NCBI RefSeq assembly: GCF_008727875.1
Contig: NZ_VTWS01000002.1
Span: 310,001-374,000, forward strand
Reading direction: 5' to 3'
Origin: Larkinella humicola
GTDB lineage: Bacteria > Bacteroidota > Bacteroidia > Cytophagales > Spirosomataceae
Length of the DNA: 64,000 bases
Part shown: one piece after another, positions 17,879 through 25,897 of the stretch
Layout of the letters: every line of letters starts with the position of its first letter
Position numbering within the stretch: position 1 is the first letter of the stretch
Notes under the pieces: generated by a model
Database searches by the model: none
What the model was told of the DNA's origin: nothing
The model's input: the letters and a program-made list of their open reading frames with translations, nothing else
Position numbers and translations under genes: made by a program

Positions 17879-18019
17879 ATGGCTTTGAAAATCGCACTCT
17901 TTATCGTGTTTCAGAATAAACCGCTGATGGTTTTCAGACTGTCCTGCTATTCGGTTTTGATTCGAGTACTGGTACTCACGCATGTCCTGATTTTACCTCC
18001 GGGGTTTTATCGGCGGTAA
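17879..18019 (+). CDS. Possible small hydrophobic ORF, 46 aa
   Basis: An ATG at 17879 opens a 46-codon frame (MALKIALFIVFQNKPLMVFR, then a hydrophobic middle with VLIRVLVLTHVLIL) ending in PPGFYRR. It is rich in Leu, Val and Ile and could insert in a membrane. It lies 43 bp after paralogue B. There is no homology argument, so it may be non-coding. Confidence 0.2.
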   Translation: MALKIALFIVFQNKPLMVFRLSCYSVLIRVLVLTHVLILPPGFYRR

Positions 18020-18092
18020 GCGCGAAAAAGTTACCCACCAGCCCCATCTGCCACGATTTTGAAAAGAAATATAAAATTTATGTACAAACAAT

Positions 18093-18515
18093 TCATAAAC
18101 CTGAAATGAATTGCTCCCAATACTCTTTCGGTGATACGATTTGAGTTAATCGTATTTTACTAAAGGTAAAATCGTTCGAGTTACCCGTAACAAGATAATG
18201 AGCTTGTGCGGCTAAGGCAGCTTCTAAAAATTTATTATCATCAACATCCTTGATCAGCATTACGGTTTCGGTAGGCACCACTTTTTCTGCAAGCTCGTCC
18301 AACCTTAACAACAGAATCTCCGCGTTTTTCTTGAACTCGGAAAATCGGGCAAATTTGGCTCTATTCAGTACGTCAACGTATTCTTCCCAGATCGCTTCCG
18401 ACAAAATAAGTGTAGCTTTTCTTTCTATTAAAATATCTTCAACGATTCGGGCCGGATAGCTTCGGGAGATGAGCGCAGAAACCAGAACATTCGTATCAAT
18501 GACCAGTTTTTGCAT
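18093..18515 (-). CDS. PIN-domain toxin of a toxin-antitoxin pair
   Basis: A 140-aa PIN-like ribonuclease of the group annotated as putative TA toxin component. The acidic metal-binding positions are visible: Asp7 in VIDTNVLVSALI, Glu44/Glu45 in IWEEYVDVL, Asp92/Asp93 in KDVDDNKFLEAALAA and Asp115 after VTGNSND. The start at 18515 places IDTN close to the N-terminus as is usual; an ATG at 18530 adds five residues. The gene overlaps the upstream antitoxin gene by 20 bp, the classic arrangement for translational coupling. The product is expected to cut RNA when unbound by its partner. Confidence 0.82.
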   Translation of the reverse strand: MQKLVIDTNVLVSALISRSYPARIVEDILIERKATLILSEAIWEEYVDVLNRAKFARFSEFKKNAEILLLRLDELAEKVVPTETVMLIKDVDDNKFLEAALAAQAHYLVTGNSNDFTFSKIRLTQIVSPKEYWEQFISGL

Positions 18516-18723
18516 TCCGAACGGCTTCAATTTCAGCGTTTATTTCATCCAGTGAAATTTCTGATAAACCAGTATTACCAGCAATTGCCTGGCACTTATG
18601 TAATGCGTCACGAGCAACTTCCGTCTTGATCTTGTCAACAAGTTGATCCAATGTAATGAGATCAGATTGCAAGCCATAACGGGCTGCCTGCTCTTCGGTC
18701 AGTGTTATCGTTAATGTACTCAT
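18496..18723 (-). CDS. Antitoxin partner of the PIN toxin
   Basis: A 75-aa acidic protein encoded directly upstream of, and overlapping, the PIN toxin gene. It opens with a short beta-like MSTLTITLTEEQAARYG, then a helical region (LDQLVDKIKTEVARDAL) and a C-terminal EIEAVRNAK helix that would be suited to clasping the toxin. Assignment rests on gene order, size and overlap rather than on a family signature. It is probably also the autorepressor, as in other such pairs, but no clear operator was found in the 45 bp upstream. Confidence 0.7.
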   Translation of the reverse strand: MSTLTITLTEEQAARYGLQSDLITLDQLVDKIKTEVARDALHKCQAIAGNTGLSEISLDEINAEIEAVRNAKTGH

Positions 18724-18768
18724 AGCTGCATTTTTTAGAAAAACTCATTTTCCGCTAATCCGGTTCCT

Positions 18769-21273
18769 TCACAAACAATCCACATCCGCCACCACCGTCA
18801 CGGCTTTCAATCCCTTGTCACTCAGCAGTTCATTGATCTTTTCCAGAATGAAAACCTTCGCGGCTTTGGGACTGATGGTGCGTTCGAGTTTGATCAGAAT
18901 CGTGTACAGATACTGGTTTCGGATGCGCTCGACCAGCGGCACTTCCGGCCCCAGCACCCGCGCTTCGCCCAGTTTTTCGGTCAGTTGGGCCACCAGCCGC
19001 TGAGCCGCGTTCTGGCTGACACTCTGCTCGGCGTGCCGGACCGTCAGCTTGATGAGCCGCGAAAAGGGCGGATAGTTGTAGTTTTCCCGCTCCACAATTT
19101 CTTCCTCAAACAGCCCCCGGTAATCGTTTTCCAGAATTTTGAGCAAAACCGCCTGCTGCGGATTGCTGGTCTGAATCAGCACTTTCCCCCGCCGGTCGGC
19201 CCGACGCCCGGCGCGGCCGCTGACCTGCGTAATCATCTGAAACGCCCGTTCGATGGCCCGAAATTCCGGGTAGTGAATCATCCGGTCGGAGTCGAAAATC
19301 CCGACCAGGCTGACGTTGCCGAAATCCAGACCCTTGCTGATCATCTGCGTCCCGACCAGAATATCGACGTTGCCGCCCTCAAACTCCGAGATAATCTGCT
19401 GATAGGCATTCTTGGCCCGCGTCGTGTCCAGATCCATCCGCTGAATCCGGGCTTCGGGAAACACAATCTGAAGCTGATCTTCCAGCTTTTCGGTCCCAAA
19501 ACCGATCGTCCGCACCTTGAACGAACCGCAGGCCGGGCAGCTTTTCGGCACCGGATCTTTGTGCCCGCAATAGTGGCATCGCATCTCGGCATCGCGCATG
19601 TGGTAGGTCAGGCTGACGTCGCAGTTGGGACAGCGCCCCGTCCATTCACAGTCTTCACATTGCAGATAGGGCGAGTAGCCGCGCCGGTTTTGAAACAGGA
19701 TACTCTGCTCCTTCCGCTCCAGATTTTGCCGCAACTGATCGAGCAAAACCGACGAAAACTCGTTTTTCATCTTCTTCTGCTGCTTTTCCAGCCGCGTATT
19801 CACCAGCACAATGTCGGGCAGCATGGCATCGCCGTAGCGTTGCAGCAGTTCAACAAAACCGTAGCGGCCCTGCTGCGCGTGGTAGTAACTTTCGATGGAG
19901 GGCGTGGCCGAACCCAACAGCACCTTGGCTTTTTGCCAGTGCGCAATCATCATGGCTACGTCGCGGGCGTGGTAGCGCGGGGCCGGGTCGTGCTGTTTAT
20001 ACGACGTTTCGTGTTCTTCGTCCACGATAATCAGCCCCAGGTTATCGAACGGCAGGAAAACCGCCGAGCGAACGCCCACCACAAACTGGTATTGCCCGTC
20101 CACAATGCCCTTCCAGACTTCCACCCGCTCGTTGTCCGAGAATTTGGAGTGATAGATCCCCATTTTGTCGCCAAAAACTTTCTTCAGCCGGACCACGATC
20201 TGGGTGGTCAGCGCAATTTCGGGCAGCAGATACAACACCTGCGAACCGCTTTCAAGCGCGTTCTGAATGAGGTTGATGTAGACTTCCGTTTTGCCGCTTC
20301 CGGTAATTCCGTGCAGCAGAACAATGTCTTTTTCGTTGAACTGGCTAATGACGTCGTCGCAGGCTTTCTGCTGAATGTCAGTCAGTTTCACCTCCACATT
20401 TTGCATATCCTCGTCGCCAAAACGCGGAACGATGATCTCGAAGGTTTCAAAAACCTGGTTTTTGATCAGCGTTTGCAGCGACGACTGCGACACCTCATCG
20501 TCCTGATTCAGAATGGTTTTGTCGAGTCCTTTGCGGTTGAGGGTCGGATTGTTCAAAACCGGCACGTAGCTCAGGTATTTCATCACCACCTCCTGCTGCT
20601 TCGGCGACTTTTCCAGTCCGTTAATCAGACTCAGCATCACGTCCCGGTTTTCGTATTTCTCCGTCAGCCGGACTTTCCGCACCATTTTCGGCACGTACTT
20701 TTCCCGCACTTCGTCGAAAACGATCACCGCCCGTTTGCCCACGAGGAGTTTGATCGTGCCCGGCACGTTGGTCTCCCCCACCAGCCGACCCAGTTCTTCG
20801 TACGACAGCGACGAATGCTTTTTGAGTTCGTCCAGCAAGCGCACTTCGTCGTCGGTCAGCAATTCGGGGTAGTCAAAATCCGGGTTGTACTGCACTTTCG
20901 ACTGGCTCGTAATCTTCAGTCCCGACGGCAGGGCCACGTTCAGCACATCGCCGATGTTGCAGAGGTAATATTCTGCCATCCAGGCAAATAGCTCCAGTTG
21001 ATAGCTGGTAATCAGCGGGTATTCGTCCAGCAATTCGAGAATGTATTTGGCCTGATAGGCATTCGGGGGTTGGTGGTGAATGTTCTTCACTACCGCCGTG
21101 TAGACCCGGTTTTTGCCAAACGGCACAATCACCCGCGCGCCCACTTTCAGCCGTTCCACCATGTCGCGCGGCACGCGGTACGTGAAGAGTTTCGGAATCG
21201 GAACGGGGATGATCAGGTCAGCGAAATAGGTAGTCTCTTCGTCGAAAGCAAATGTCTGGGGCAATGATTGCAC
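18769..21273 (-). CDS. priA: Primosomal protein N' (replication restart helicase PriA)
   Basis: An 834-aa DExH helicase that reloads the replicative helicase at stalled forks. Order of parts: N-terminal 3'-DNA-end-binding domain (about 15-110), linker, helicase core with Walker A GITGSGKTE (322-330) and DEEH (418-421), then paired-cysteine zinc clusters (about 540-590: CEDCEWTGRCPNC, CHYCGH, CPACGS) and the second RecA-like lobe with GTQMISKGLDFGNV and QVSGRAGRRADR. All expected motifs are present and the length suits Bacteroidota PriA. It is monocistronic, divergent from the DoxX-like gene. Confidence 0.97.
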   Translation of the reverse strand: MQSLPQTFAFDEETTYFADLIIPVPIPKLFTYRVPRDMVERLKVGARVIVPFGKNRVYTAVVKNIHHQPPNAYQAKYILELLDEYPLITSYQLELFAWMAEYYLCNIGDVLNVALPSGLKITSQSKVQYNPDFDYPELLTDDEVRLLDELKKHSSLSYEELGRLVGETNVPGTIKLLVGKRAVIVFDEVREKYVPKMVRKVRLTEKYENRDVMLSLINGLEKSPKQQEVVMKYLSYVPVLNNPTLNRKGLDKTILNQDDEVSQSSLQTLIKNQVFETFEIIVPRFGDEDMQNVEVKLTDIQQKACDDVISQFNEKDIVLLHGITGSGKTEVYINLIQNALESGSQVLYLLPEIALTTQIVVRLKKVFGDKMGIYHSKFSDNERVEVWKGIVDGQYQFVVGVRSAVFLPFDNLGLIIVDEEHETSYKQHDPAPRYHARDVAMMIAHWQKAKVLLGSATPSIESYYHAQQGRYGFVELLQRYGDAMLPDIVLVNTRLEKQQKKMKNEFSSVLLDQLRQNLERKEQSILFQNRRGYSPYLQCEDCEWTGRCPNCDVSLTYHMRDAEMRCHYCGHKDPVPKSCPACGSFKVRTIGFGTEKLEDQLQIVFPEARIQRMDLDTTRAKNAYQQIISEFEGGNVDILVGTQMISKGLDFGNVSLVGIFDSDRMIHYPEFRAIERAFQMITQVSGRAGRRADRRGKVLIQTSNPQQAVLLKILENDYRGLFEEEIVERENYNYPPFSRLIKLTVRHAEQSVSQNAAQRLVAQLTEKLGEARVLGPEVPLVERIRNQYLYTILIKLERTISPKAAKVFILEKINELLSDKGLKAVTVVADVDCL

Positions 21274-21320
21274 AATGGGTACGGCTTTATTTCGTATAGC
21301 AAGTTAGCAATTGCTGCGGC

Positions 21321-21350
21321 ACTTTTACATTCAACATCCATCATTTGATA
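21321..21350. repeat. Solo arm of the 32.7-kb hairpin family
   Basis: This 30-bp stretch differs at only about four positions from the right arm of the long hairpin at 32726-32764 (shared words ACTTTTACATT, AACAT, CATCATT). No inverted partner lies next to it. It sits about 50 bp upstream of the priA start. Confidence 0.55.
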
Positions 21351-21378
21351 GGTATCAGTCCTTTTCGTCCGCTTGTCC

Positions 21379-21414
21379 ACTATCCCAAAGGATACCGGTA
21401 TCCTTTGGGATAGT
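21379..21414. promoter_or_regulatory. 36-bp perfect palindrome, two TATCC-N4-GGATA dyads
   Basis: The stretch is its own reverse complement over 36 bp. Each half is itself a dyad, TATCCCAAAGGATA and TATCCTTTGGGATA, joined by CCGG. A further 12-bp palindrome GATAGTACTATC (21409-21420) overlaps the right end. It lies 100 bp before the DoxX-like start and is best explained as a double operator for a dimeric repressor not encoded nearby. Confidence 0.6.
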
Positions 21415-21513
21415 ACTATCTTTTGCATAGCGATCTGCTGTACTTTTACGGCCGAACAAACGACGCCGTTCGGACCATTCCGGACGCCGTTCGCATTTAA
21501 CCAAAGGAAGATC

Positions 21514-21888
21514 ATGAACGCAAAAACGAAACGAATTATCGCCCTCCTATTTACGGTTATCGCCAGTGGCATGGTGATTCTCAGCGGTATTATGAAACTG
21601 ATGGGAAGCACCGACGTTGTAAAAACCTTGACGAATGCGGGCGTAGGTTCCTACATTCCGCTGCTGGGGATCATGGAGATTGCTTTTGCCGGCCTTTTTC
21701 TGTATCCCAAAACCATGAAGCTGGGCTTCGTATTGCTGTGCTGTTATTTTGCCGGAGCCATGGCCACCGAACTGTCTCATGGTGGGCCGCTCGCCGGGGC
21801 GGTTATGGTTATGGTGCTGGTCTGGATAGCCGCTTTCTTACGCGACAAAACCGTCTTCTTTCCAACCGCCAGCCGGGAAGGAATTTGA
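21514..21888 (+). CDS. DoxX-like membrane protein
   Basis: A 124-aa protein with four predicted membrane segments (about 9-27, 44-64, 69-87 and 94-112), including the family-like IASGMVILSGIMKLMG and GIMEIAFAGLFLYP stretches. The start at 21514 is preceded by AAAGGAAG, an unusually good ribosome-binding site for this genome; an ATG at 21373 would run through the palindromic operator and is rejected. DoxX-like proteins are small inner-membrane proteins often induced by oxidative or electrophilic stress, with ill-defined chemistry. Control by the palindrome upstream is inferred. Confidence 0.8.
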   Translation: MNAKTKRIIALLFTVIASGMVILSGIMKLMGSTDVVKTLTNAGVGSYIPLLGIMEIAFAGLFLYPKTMKLGFVLLCCYFAGAMATELSHGGPLAGAVMVMVLVWIAAFLRDKTVFFPTASREGI

Positions 21889-21906
21889 AGAGTTTTCAAC
21901 CTTAGG

Positions 21907-22009
21907 ACTTTCGCTTTCTGCCCCTAAATCCCCTAAAGGGGACTTTTAGCATCCGGATTGAGCTACGTCCAAGTCCCCTTTAGGGGATTTAGGGGCAGAA
22001 AGCGAAAGT
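21907..22009. repeat. Long hairpin 1, perfect 39-bp arms
   Basis: Arms 21907-21945 and 21971-22009 are perfect inverted copies around a 25-nt loop. The arms contain CCCCTAAATCCCCTAAAGGGG and end in a CTTTCGCTTTCTG word. It lies between the convergent ends of the DoxX-like gene and the antiporter gene, so it may serve as a bidirectional terminator or mRNA 3' end, though it has no U-tract and is much longer than needed. Confidence 0.9.
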
Positions 22010-22100
22010 GTAACAGAATTATCAGATACAAGTCCTACAACCTGATAACCAGCTTAAAAGCCAGACTGTTTCTGATTTAGAATCGGGATACATTGACGCC

Positions 22101-23987
22101 TTAGAGATTCTGCTGTTTGAACTCGTTTCGCAGCGATTCCGGGTCCCAGCCGTCTTCGACATCTTTCAGCCAGCGGTCTTTTTCGTCGGAACTGAGCAGG
22201 TCTTCAAGCTCCCGAATACGTTGTCTGGCACTGCTGAAATACTGCTTCCGGTCGTGCCGGACGGCGGCCAGTCCTGCCAGGGCTTTTTCGTCGTGTTTCA
22301 GAAATAACCGGGCCGCCCGCTGCGACTGGTACGCCCGAAAACCGAGCAAGGTCATGGCATCGACGCCCATCCGGAGCGAGCTATCGACGGTTTCGCGGTA
22401 GATGTGCGTCAACCCCGCATCCATCAGATCGTAGGTATCTTCCCGGTCGCTGGCCCGCACCAGAACTTTCAAATGGGGAAAGTGTTTTTTGACGGTTTCG
22501 ACCAGTTCCAGCGATTTCTCCGCCGAATCCAGGGCAATAATCATCAGTTTGGCATCCTCCGCACCGGCCGATTTCAGCAGGTCATAGCGGGACGCATCGC
22601 CGTAGTAGACTTTCATGCCCAGTTTCCGCAATGTATCGACCCGGTCCGAATCAAAATCCAGAACCGTGGTTCCGATATTGTTGGCCCGTAAAAACCGCCC
22701 GACGATGTTGCCGTATCGTCCGAAACCCGCGACGATTACGGCATTCTTTTCGTCAATCGTATCCTGCTCCTTTTCAGCAACTTCCTTTGTGCCCAGTCGC
22801 GGAAGCAATAGTCTTTCGTTGGCCAGAAAAACCAGCGGAGTCAGCCCCATGCTGATGGCCACCACCGCCGTCATCAGATCCACCGTTTCCTTCGCCAGAA
22901 TACCGTTTTGCGACGCGAAGGAAAACAGCACGAAGGCAAACTCGCCCACCTGACAAAGTCCCAGCGAAAACAGCAGGTTCTGGTCGGTTTTTAATCGAAA
23001 AACTTTCCCCAATACCGCCAGAACCAGTGCTTTGGCAACCATGACGGCCAACACGATACCGACCACCAGCAGCGGATTTTCGGCAATCAGTTCAAAATTG
23101 ATGGCGGCCCCGACGGAGATGAAAAACAGCCCCAACAACAGTCCCTTGAACGGGTCGATGTCACTTTCCAGCTCGTGTTTATACTCGCTGTTGGCCAGCA
23201 CCACCCCCGCCACAAAAGCGCCCAGCGCGGGACTCAGTCCCACCATTTCCATCAAAACTGAAATACCGGCCACCATCAGCAAGGCCGTAGCGATGAAAAC
23301 TTCCCGCATGCCGGTTCGGGCAATGATGCGAAAAACCGGCTGCATGACGTAGCGGCCCATCAGCACCAGCCCCACGACCGCGCTCACGACCACAATGGGC
23401 CGCAACCAGCCCGGCAGACCGTCGATGAACGCAACATGCTCGTGTTCAGTGGCACTGATCGGGAGCGGATAAGTCGCCAGCAGCGGCATGATGGCCAGAA
23501 TGGGAATGACAGCAATGTCCTGAAACAACAAAACCGCAAAGGTGTTTTGCCCGGCTGCCGTTTGCATCAACCCTTTTTCGTTCAGCGTTTGCAGCACGAT
23601 GGCGGTGGACGACATGGCCAGAATCATGCCCAGCGCCAGCGACGGTTGCCACGGCAAACCGGTTGTCAGCGCCAGTCCGCACGTCAGCAGTGCCGTCAGC
23701 AGCACCTGCAAACCGCCCAGGCCCAAAACCGGCATACGCAGTTTCCAAAGCCGCTCCGGCTCAAGTTCCAGCCCCACCAGAAACAGCATGATGATGACGC
23801 CGAACTCGGCGAAGTGCATGATGTCGTGGCCCTCTTCGCCCACCAGCCCCAGCACGGCGGGGCCAATCATGACACCGGCGATCAGGTAGCCCAGCACCGA
23901 GCCCAGCCCAAGCCGTTTGGCAATCGGAACAAAAAAAACACCCGAAGCCAGGTAAACGATGGCCTGAATAAGTACGGATTGATTCAT
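22101..23987 (-). CDS. Monovalent cation:proton antiporter-2 (KefB/KefC-like)
   Basis: A 628-aa CPA2 family inner-membrane transporter. The first 390 residues hold about twelve membrane helices, including GYLIAGVMIGPAVLGLV and the ALGAFVAGVVLANS stretch. The C-terminal part is an RCK/TrkA-N domain that starts with NAVIVAGFGRYGNIVGRFL (about 413-431), binds nucleotide and gates the transporter. A polar tail of about 80 residues follows. It exchanges K+ (or Na+) for H+, as Kef systems do during electrophile stress. The gene lies 8 bp after a KefF-like oxidoreductase, supporting the Kef assignment. Confidence 0.9.
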   Translation of the reverse strand: MNQSVLIQAIVYLASGVFFVPIAKRLGLGSVLGYLIAGVMIGPAVLGLVGEEGHDIMHFAEFGVIIMLFLVGLELEPERLWKLRMPVLGLGGLQVLLTALLTCGLALTTGLPWQPSLALGMILAMSSTAIVLQTLNEKGLMQTAAGQNTFAVLLFQDIAVIPILAIMPLLATYPLPISATEHEHVAFIDGLPGWLRPIVVVSAVVGLVLMGRYVMQPVFRIIARTGMREVFIATALLMVAGISVLMEMVGLSPALGAFVAGVVLANSEYKHELESDIDPFKGLLLGLFFISVGAAINFELIAENPLLVVGIVLAVMVAKALVLAVLGKVFRLKTDQNLLFSLGLCQVGEFAFVLFSFASQNGILAKETVDLMTAVVAISMGLTPLVFLANERLLLPRLGTKEVAEKEQDTIDEKNAVIVAGFGRYGNIVGRFLRANNIGTTVLDFDSDRVDTLRKLGMKVYYGDASRYDLLKSAGAEDAKLMIIALDSAEKSLELVETVKKHFPHLKVLVRASDREDTYDLMDAGLTHIYRETVDSSLRMGVDAMTLLGFRAYQSQRAARLFLKHDEKALAGLAAVRHDRKQYFSSARQRIRELEDLLSSDEKDRWLKDVEDGWDPESLRNEFKQQNL

Positions 23988-23995
23988 AAGCGTGA

Positions 23996-24586
23996 TTAAT
24001 CGACGAGTAATTCATTCAAATACCGACGCGTTTTGGCGTCTTCGAGGTCAATCTGGTCGGTGGTCAGCATCGTCAGCAGGCTTTTGTACTGACTCGCATA
24101 CCGGCGCATTTCGGGTTCGGAAAGCCGGTGGGTGCCGTGGACGACGAAGGGCGGCAGGTAAATCATCTTACACAAATACGCCGTTTGATCGAAGGGAGCC
24201 AGAAATTGCTGCATGGTGAAGCGGTTATAGCCGCCTTCTTCGTAGGCTTCGTGGCGCCCGCCGGTGGTTAGCACGTTCAGTATTTTTTTGCCCACCAGCG
24301 CCTTGCCTTCCCGCCCATACGCCCAGCCGTGTTCGAGCACCAGGTCTTCCCATTGTTTCACGATGGCGGGGGAACTGTACCAGTAAAACGGATGATGCAG
24401 GAGAATGTAATCGTGATCCAGTAACAACTGCTGCTCCCGATCCACGTCGATGTCAAAATCCGGGTATTCTTCGTAAAGGTCATTGACGGTGACGCCCTCC
24501 ACTGACCGGCAGGCTTCCAGCAAAAGCCGGTTGGTGCGGGATTTTTCTAAAGCGGGATGCGCAAAAAGGATCAATACGGACGACAT
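23996..24586 (-). CDS. KefF-like flavodoxin-fold NAD(P)H quinone oxidoreductase
   Basis: A 196-aa flavodoxin-fold protein of the KefF/KefG/Gsp14 group. It opens SSVLILFAHPALEKSRTNR, and has HHPFYWYSSPAIVKQWED and GRHEAYEEGGYNRFT, all typical of the family. The start at 24586 is chosen because the added N-terminal 26 residues from an ATG at 24664 have no family match. In enteric bacteria KefF is both a quinone reductase and a required activator of KefC. The 8-bp spacing to the antiporter gene suggests the same partnership here. Confidence 0.88.
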   Translation of the reverse strand: MSSVLILFAHPALEKSRTNRLLLEACRSVEGVTVNDLYEEYPDFDIDVDREQQLLLDHDYILLHHPFYWYSSPAIVKQWEDLVLEHGWAYGREGKALVGKKILNVLTTGGRHEAYEEGGYNRFTMQQFLAPFDQTAYLCKMIYLPPFVVHGTHRLSEPEMRRYASQYKSLLTMLTTDQIDLEDAKTRRYLNELLVD

Positions 24587-24712
24587 GCGATTTGGAAAAA
24601 AGATGGACTCAGACCACCCACGCGACCGGTTTGCCGGTCCGGCACAGGAGGGCTGTCTACTCAAATTTAAGCCAAATCTAAAGAAATAAAAACCGAGGAG
24701 AAGCGCGGTCGA

Positions 24713-24736
24713 CTGCCTGAAGACCGCTTCAGGCAG
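24713..24736. repeat. Short perfect hairpin in kef/ypdA divergent region
   Basis: CTGCCTGAAG and CTTCAGGCAG form a perfect 10-bp stem with a 4-nt ACCG loop. It lies between the divergent KefF-like and YpdA-like genes, about 75 bp upstream of the candidate YpdA promoter, and could be an operator or a transcript-end structure. Confidence 0.45.
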
Positions 24737-24787
24737 CGGAATCCCGGTGATTTCGGGAAATATCCGGCGAATCAGAACTTCTTTGGC

Positions 24788-24795
24788 TAATTTTG
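24788..24795 (+). promoter_or_regulatory. TAnnTTTG promoter box before ypdA-like gene
   Basis: TAATTTTG matches the Bacteroidota -7 consensus and lies 50 bp before the start codon. No convincing -33 TTG partner is visible at 19-21 bp, which lowers confidence. Confidence 0.35.
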
Positions 24796-24845
24796 GTATT
24801 CTTTATTTGTCCATCTGATCCAACCTGCTCAACGGGCAACACTAT

Positions 24846-25874
24846 ATGTACGACGTGATTATCATCGGCGGAGGGCCTTGCGGTCTGGCGGCCGCTATCG
24901 AAGCTTCCAAAGCCGGACTGAGCCATCTGATTCTGGAAAAAGGCAGCCTGACCGAATCCATCCGCCGGTATCCGAAAATGATGCGGTTTTTCTCGACGGC
25001 CGAAAACATCGAGATCGGTGGAATTCCGTTTCCGATTGCGGGCGTGAAAGCCAATCGCACCGAAGCCTTGCAGTATTACCGCAAGGTGGCCGGTTATTTC
25101 AAGCTGAATTTCAAGCTGTTCACGGAGGTCAAGCACATCACCCGGTATCAACCGCCCCAGGAAGAAGGAAAAAATTCGGTAGACCTGTTTACGGTTTTTA
25201 CGACCAACGACCGCACCTACCAGGCTCACAAAATCATTCTGGCTACGGGCTACTTCGACAAACCCCGCACGCTGGCGATTCCGGGGGAAGATCTGCCGCA
25301 CGTCAGCCATTATTACGACGAACCCTTTCAGTATTCCTATACCAACGTCGTTATCATCGGCGCGTCGAACTCGGCGGTGGAAGCGGCTCTGGAGTTGTAT
25401 CGGGCCGATGCCCACGTAACGATTGTACACCGGGCCGACGACTTCCGGAAAACCGTCAAATACTGGCTGGTGCCGGATGTTAAAAACCGGGTCAAGGAAG
25501 GCAAAATCCACACCCGTTTTAGCACCTGTGTCACCCGCATCGAACCCGGAAAAGTGTGCCTGACTCAGTTGGAAACCGGTGAAGAAAGCGAACTGCCCGC
25601 CGATTTTGTGCTCATGCTGACGGGCTACATTCCCGATGCCGATCTGCTGAAAGAGTGTGGCGTTTCGCTGAATCCCGAAACCCAGGTGCCGACCTACGAC
25701 AAAGAAACGTTCGAAACCAACGTGCCGGGTCTGTACGTCTGCGGCACGGTGATGGCCGGGATTTACACCGAAAAAGTGTTCATCGAAAACGGCCGCGACC
25801 ACGCCAAGGCGATTATCGACCACATCACGGGCAAGCCGGTGCGAAAAGTAGCGGAGTTGATTGAGCGGATTTGA
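24846..25874 (+). CDS. ypdA: YpdA-type bacillithiol disulfide reductase
   Basis: A 342-aa FAD/NADPH two-dinucleotide-fold protein. The FAD loop IIGGGPCGLAAAIEASKAGL starts at residue 6 and the NADPH loop is VVIIGASNSAVEAALELYR (about 168-186). The C-terminal half includes the ATGYFDKPRTLAIPGE and VPGLYVCGTVMAGIYTEKVF stretches. These match the YpdA family, which recycles bacillithiol disulfide in Firmicutes and is widespread in Bacteroidota; a CxxC disulfide pair typical of thioredoxin reductase is absent. It is divergent from the KefF/KefC-like pair, which suggests shared handling of thiol-reactive stress. Confidence 0.88.
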   Translation: MYDVIIIGGGPCGLAAAIEASKAGLSHLILEKGSLTESIRRYPKMMRFFSTAENIEIGGIPFPIAGVKANRTEALQYYRKVAGYFKLNFKLFTEVKHITRYQPPQEEGKNSVDLFTVFTTNDRTYQAHKIILATGYFDKPRTLAIPGEDLPHVSHYYDEPFQYSYTNVVIIGASNSAVEAALELYRADAHVTIVHRADDFRKTVKYWLVPDVKNRVKEGKIHTRFSTCVTRIEPGKVCLTQLETGEESELPADFVLMLTGYIPDADLLKECGVSLNPETQVPTYDKETFETNVPGLYVCGTVMAGIYTEKVFIENGRDHAKAIIDHITGKPVRKVAELIERI

Positions 25875-25897
25875 GGAGGGATTTCTTCGAAAAACCC

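Noticed and set aside
18985-20991. 668-codon open frame on the plus strand
   Set aside because: It is antisense to priA, whose motifs are complete. The translation is low-complexity, rich in His, Gln and Val, as expected from the complement of a real gene.
21213-21611. 132-codon frame crossing the priA/DoxX intergenic region
   Set aside because: It runs through the palindromic operator and into coding sequence of the opposite strand.
24729-25823. 364-codon open frame on the minus strand
   Set aside because: Antisense to the YpdA-like gene, which has both dinucleotide-binding motifs.
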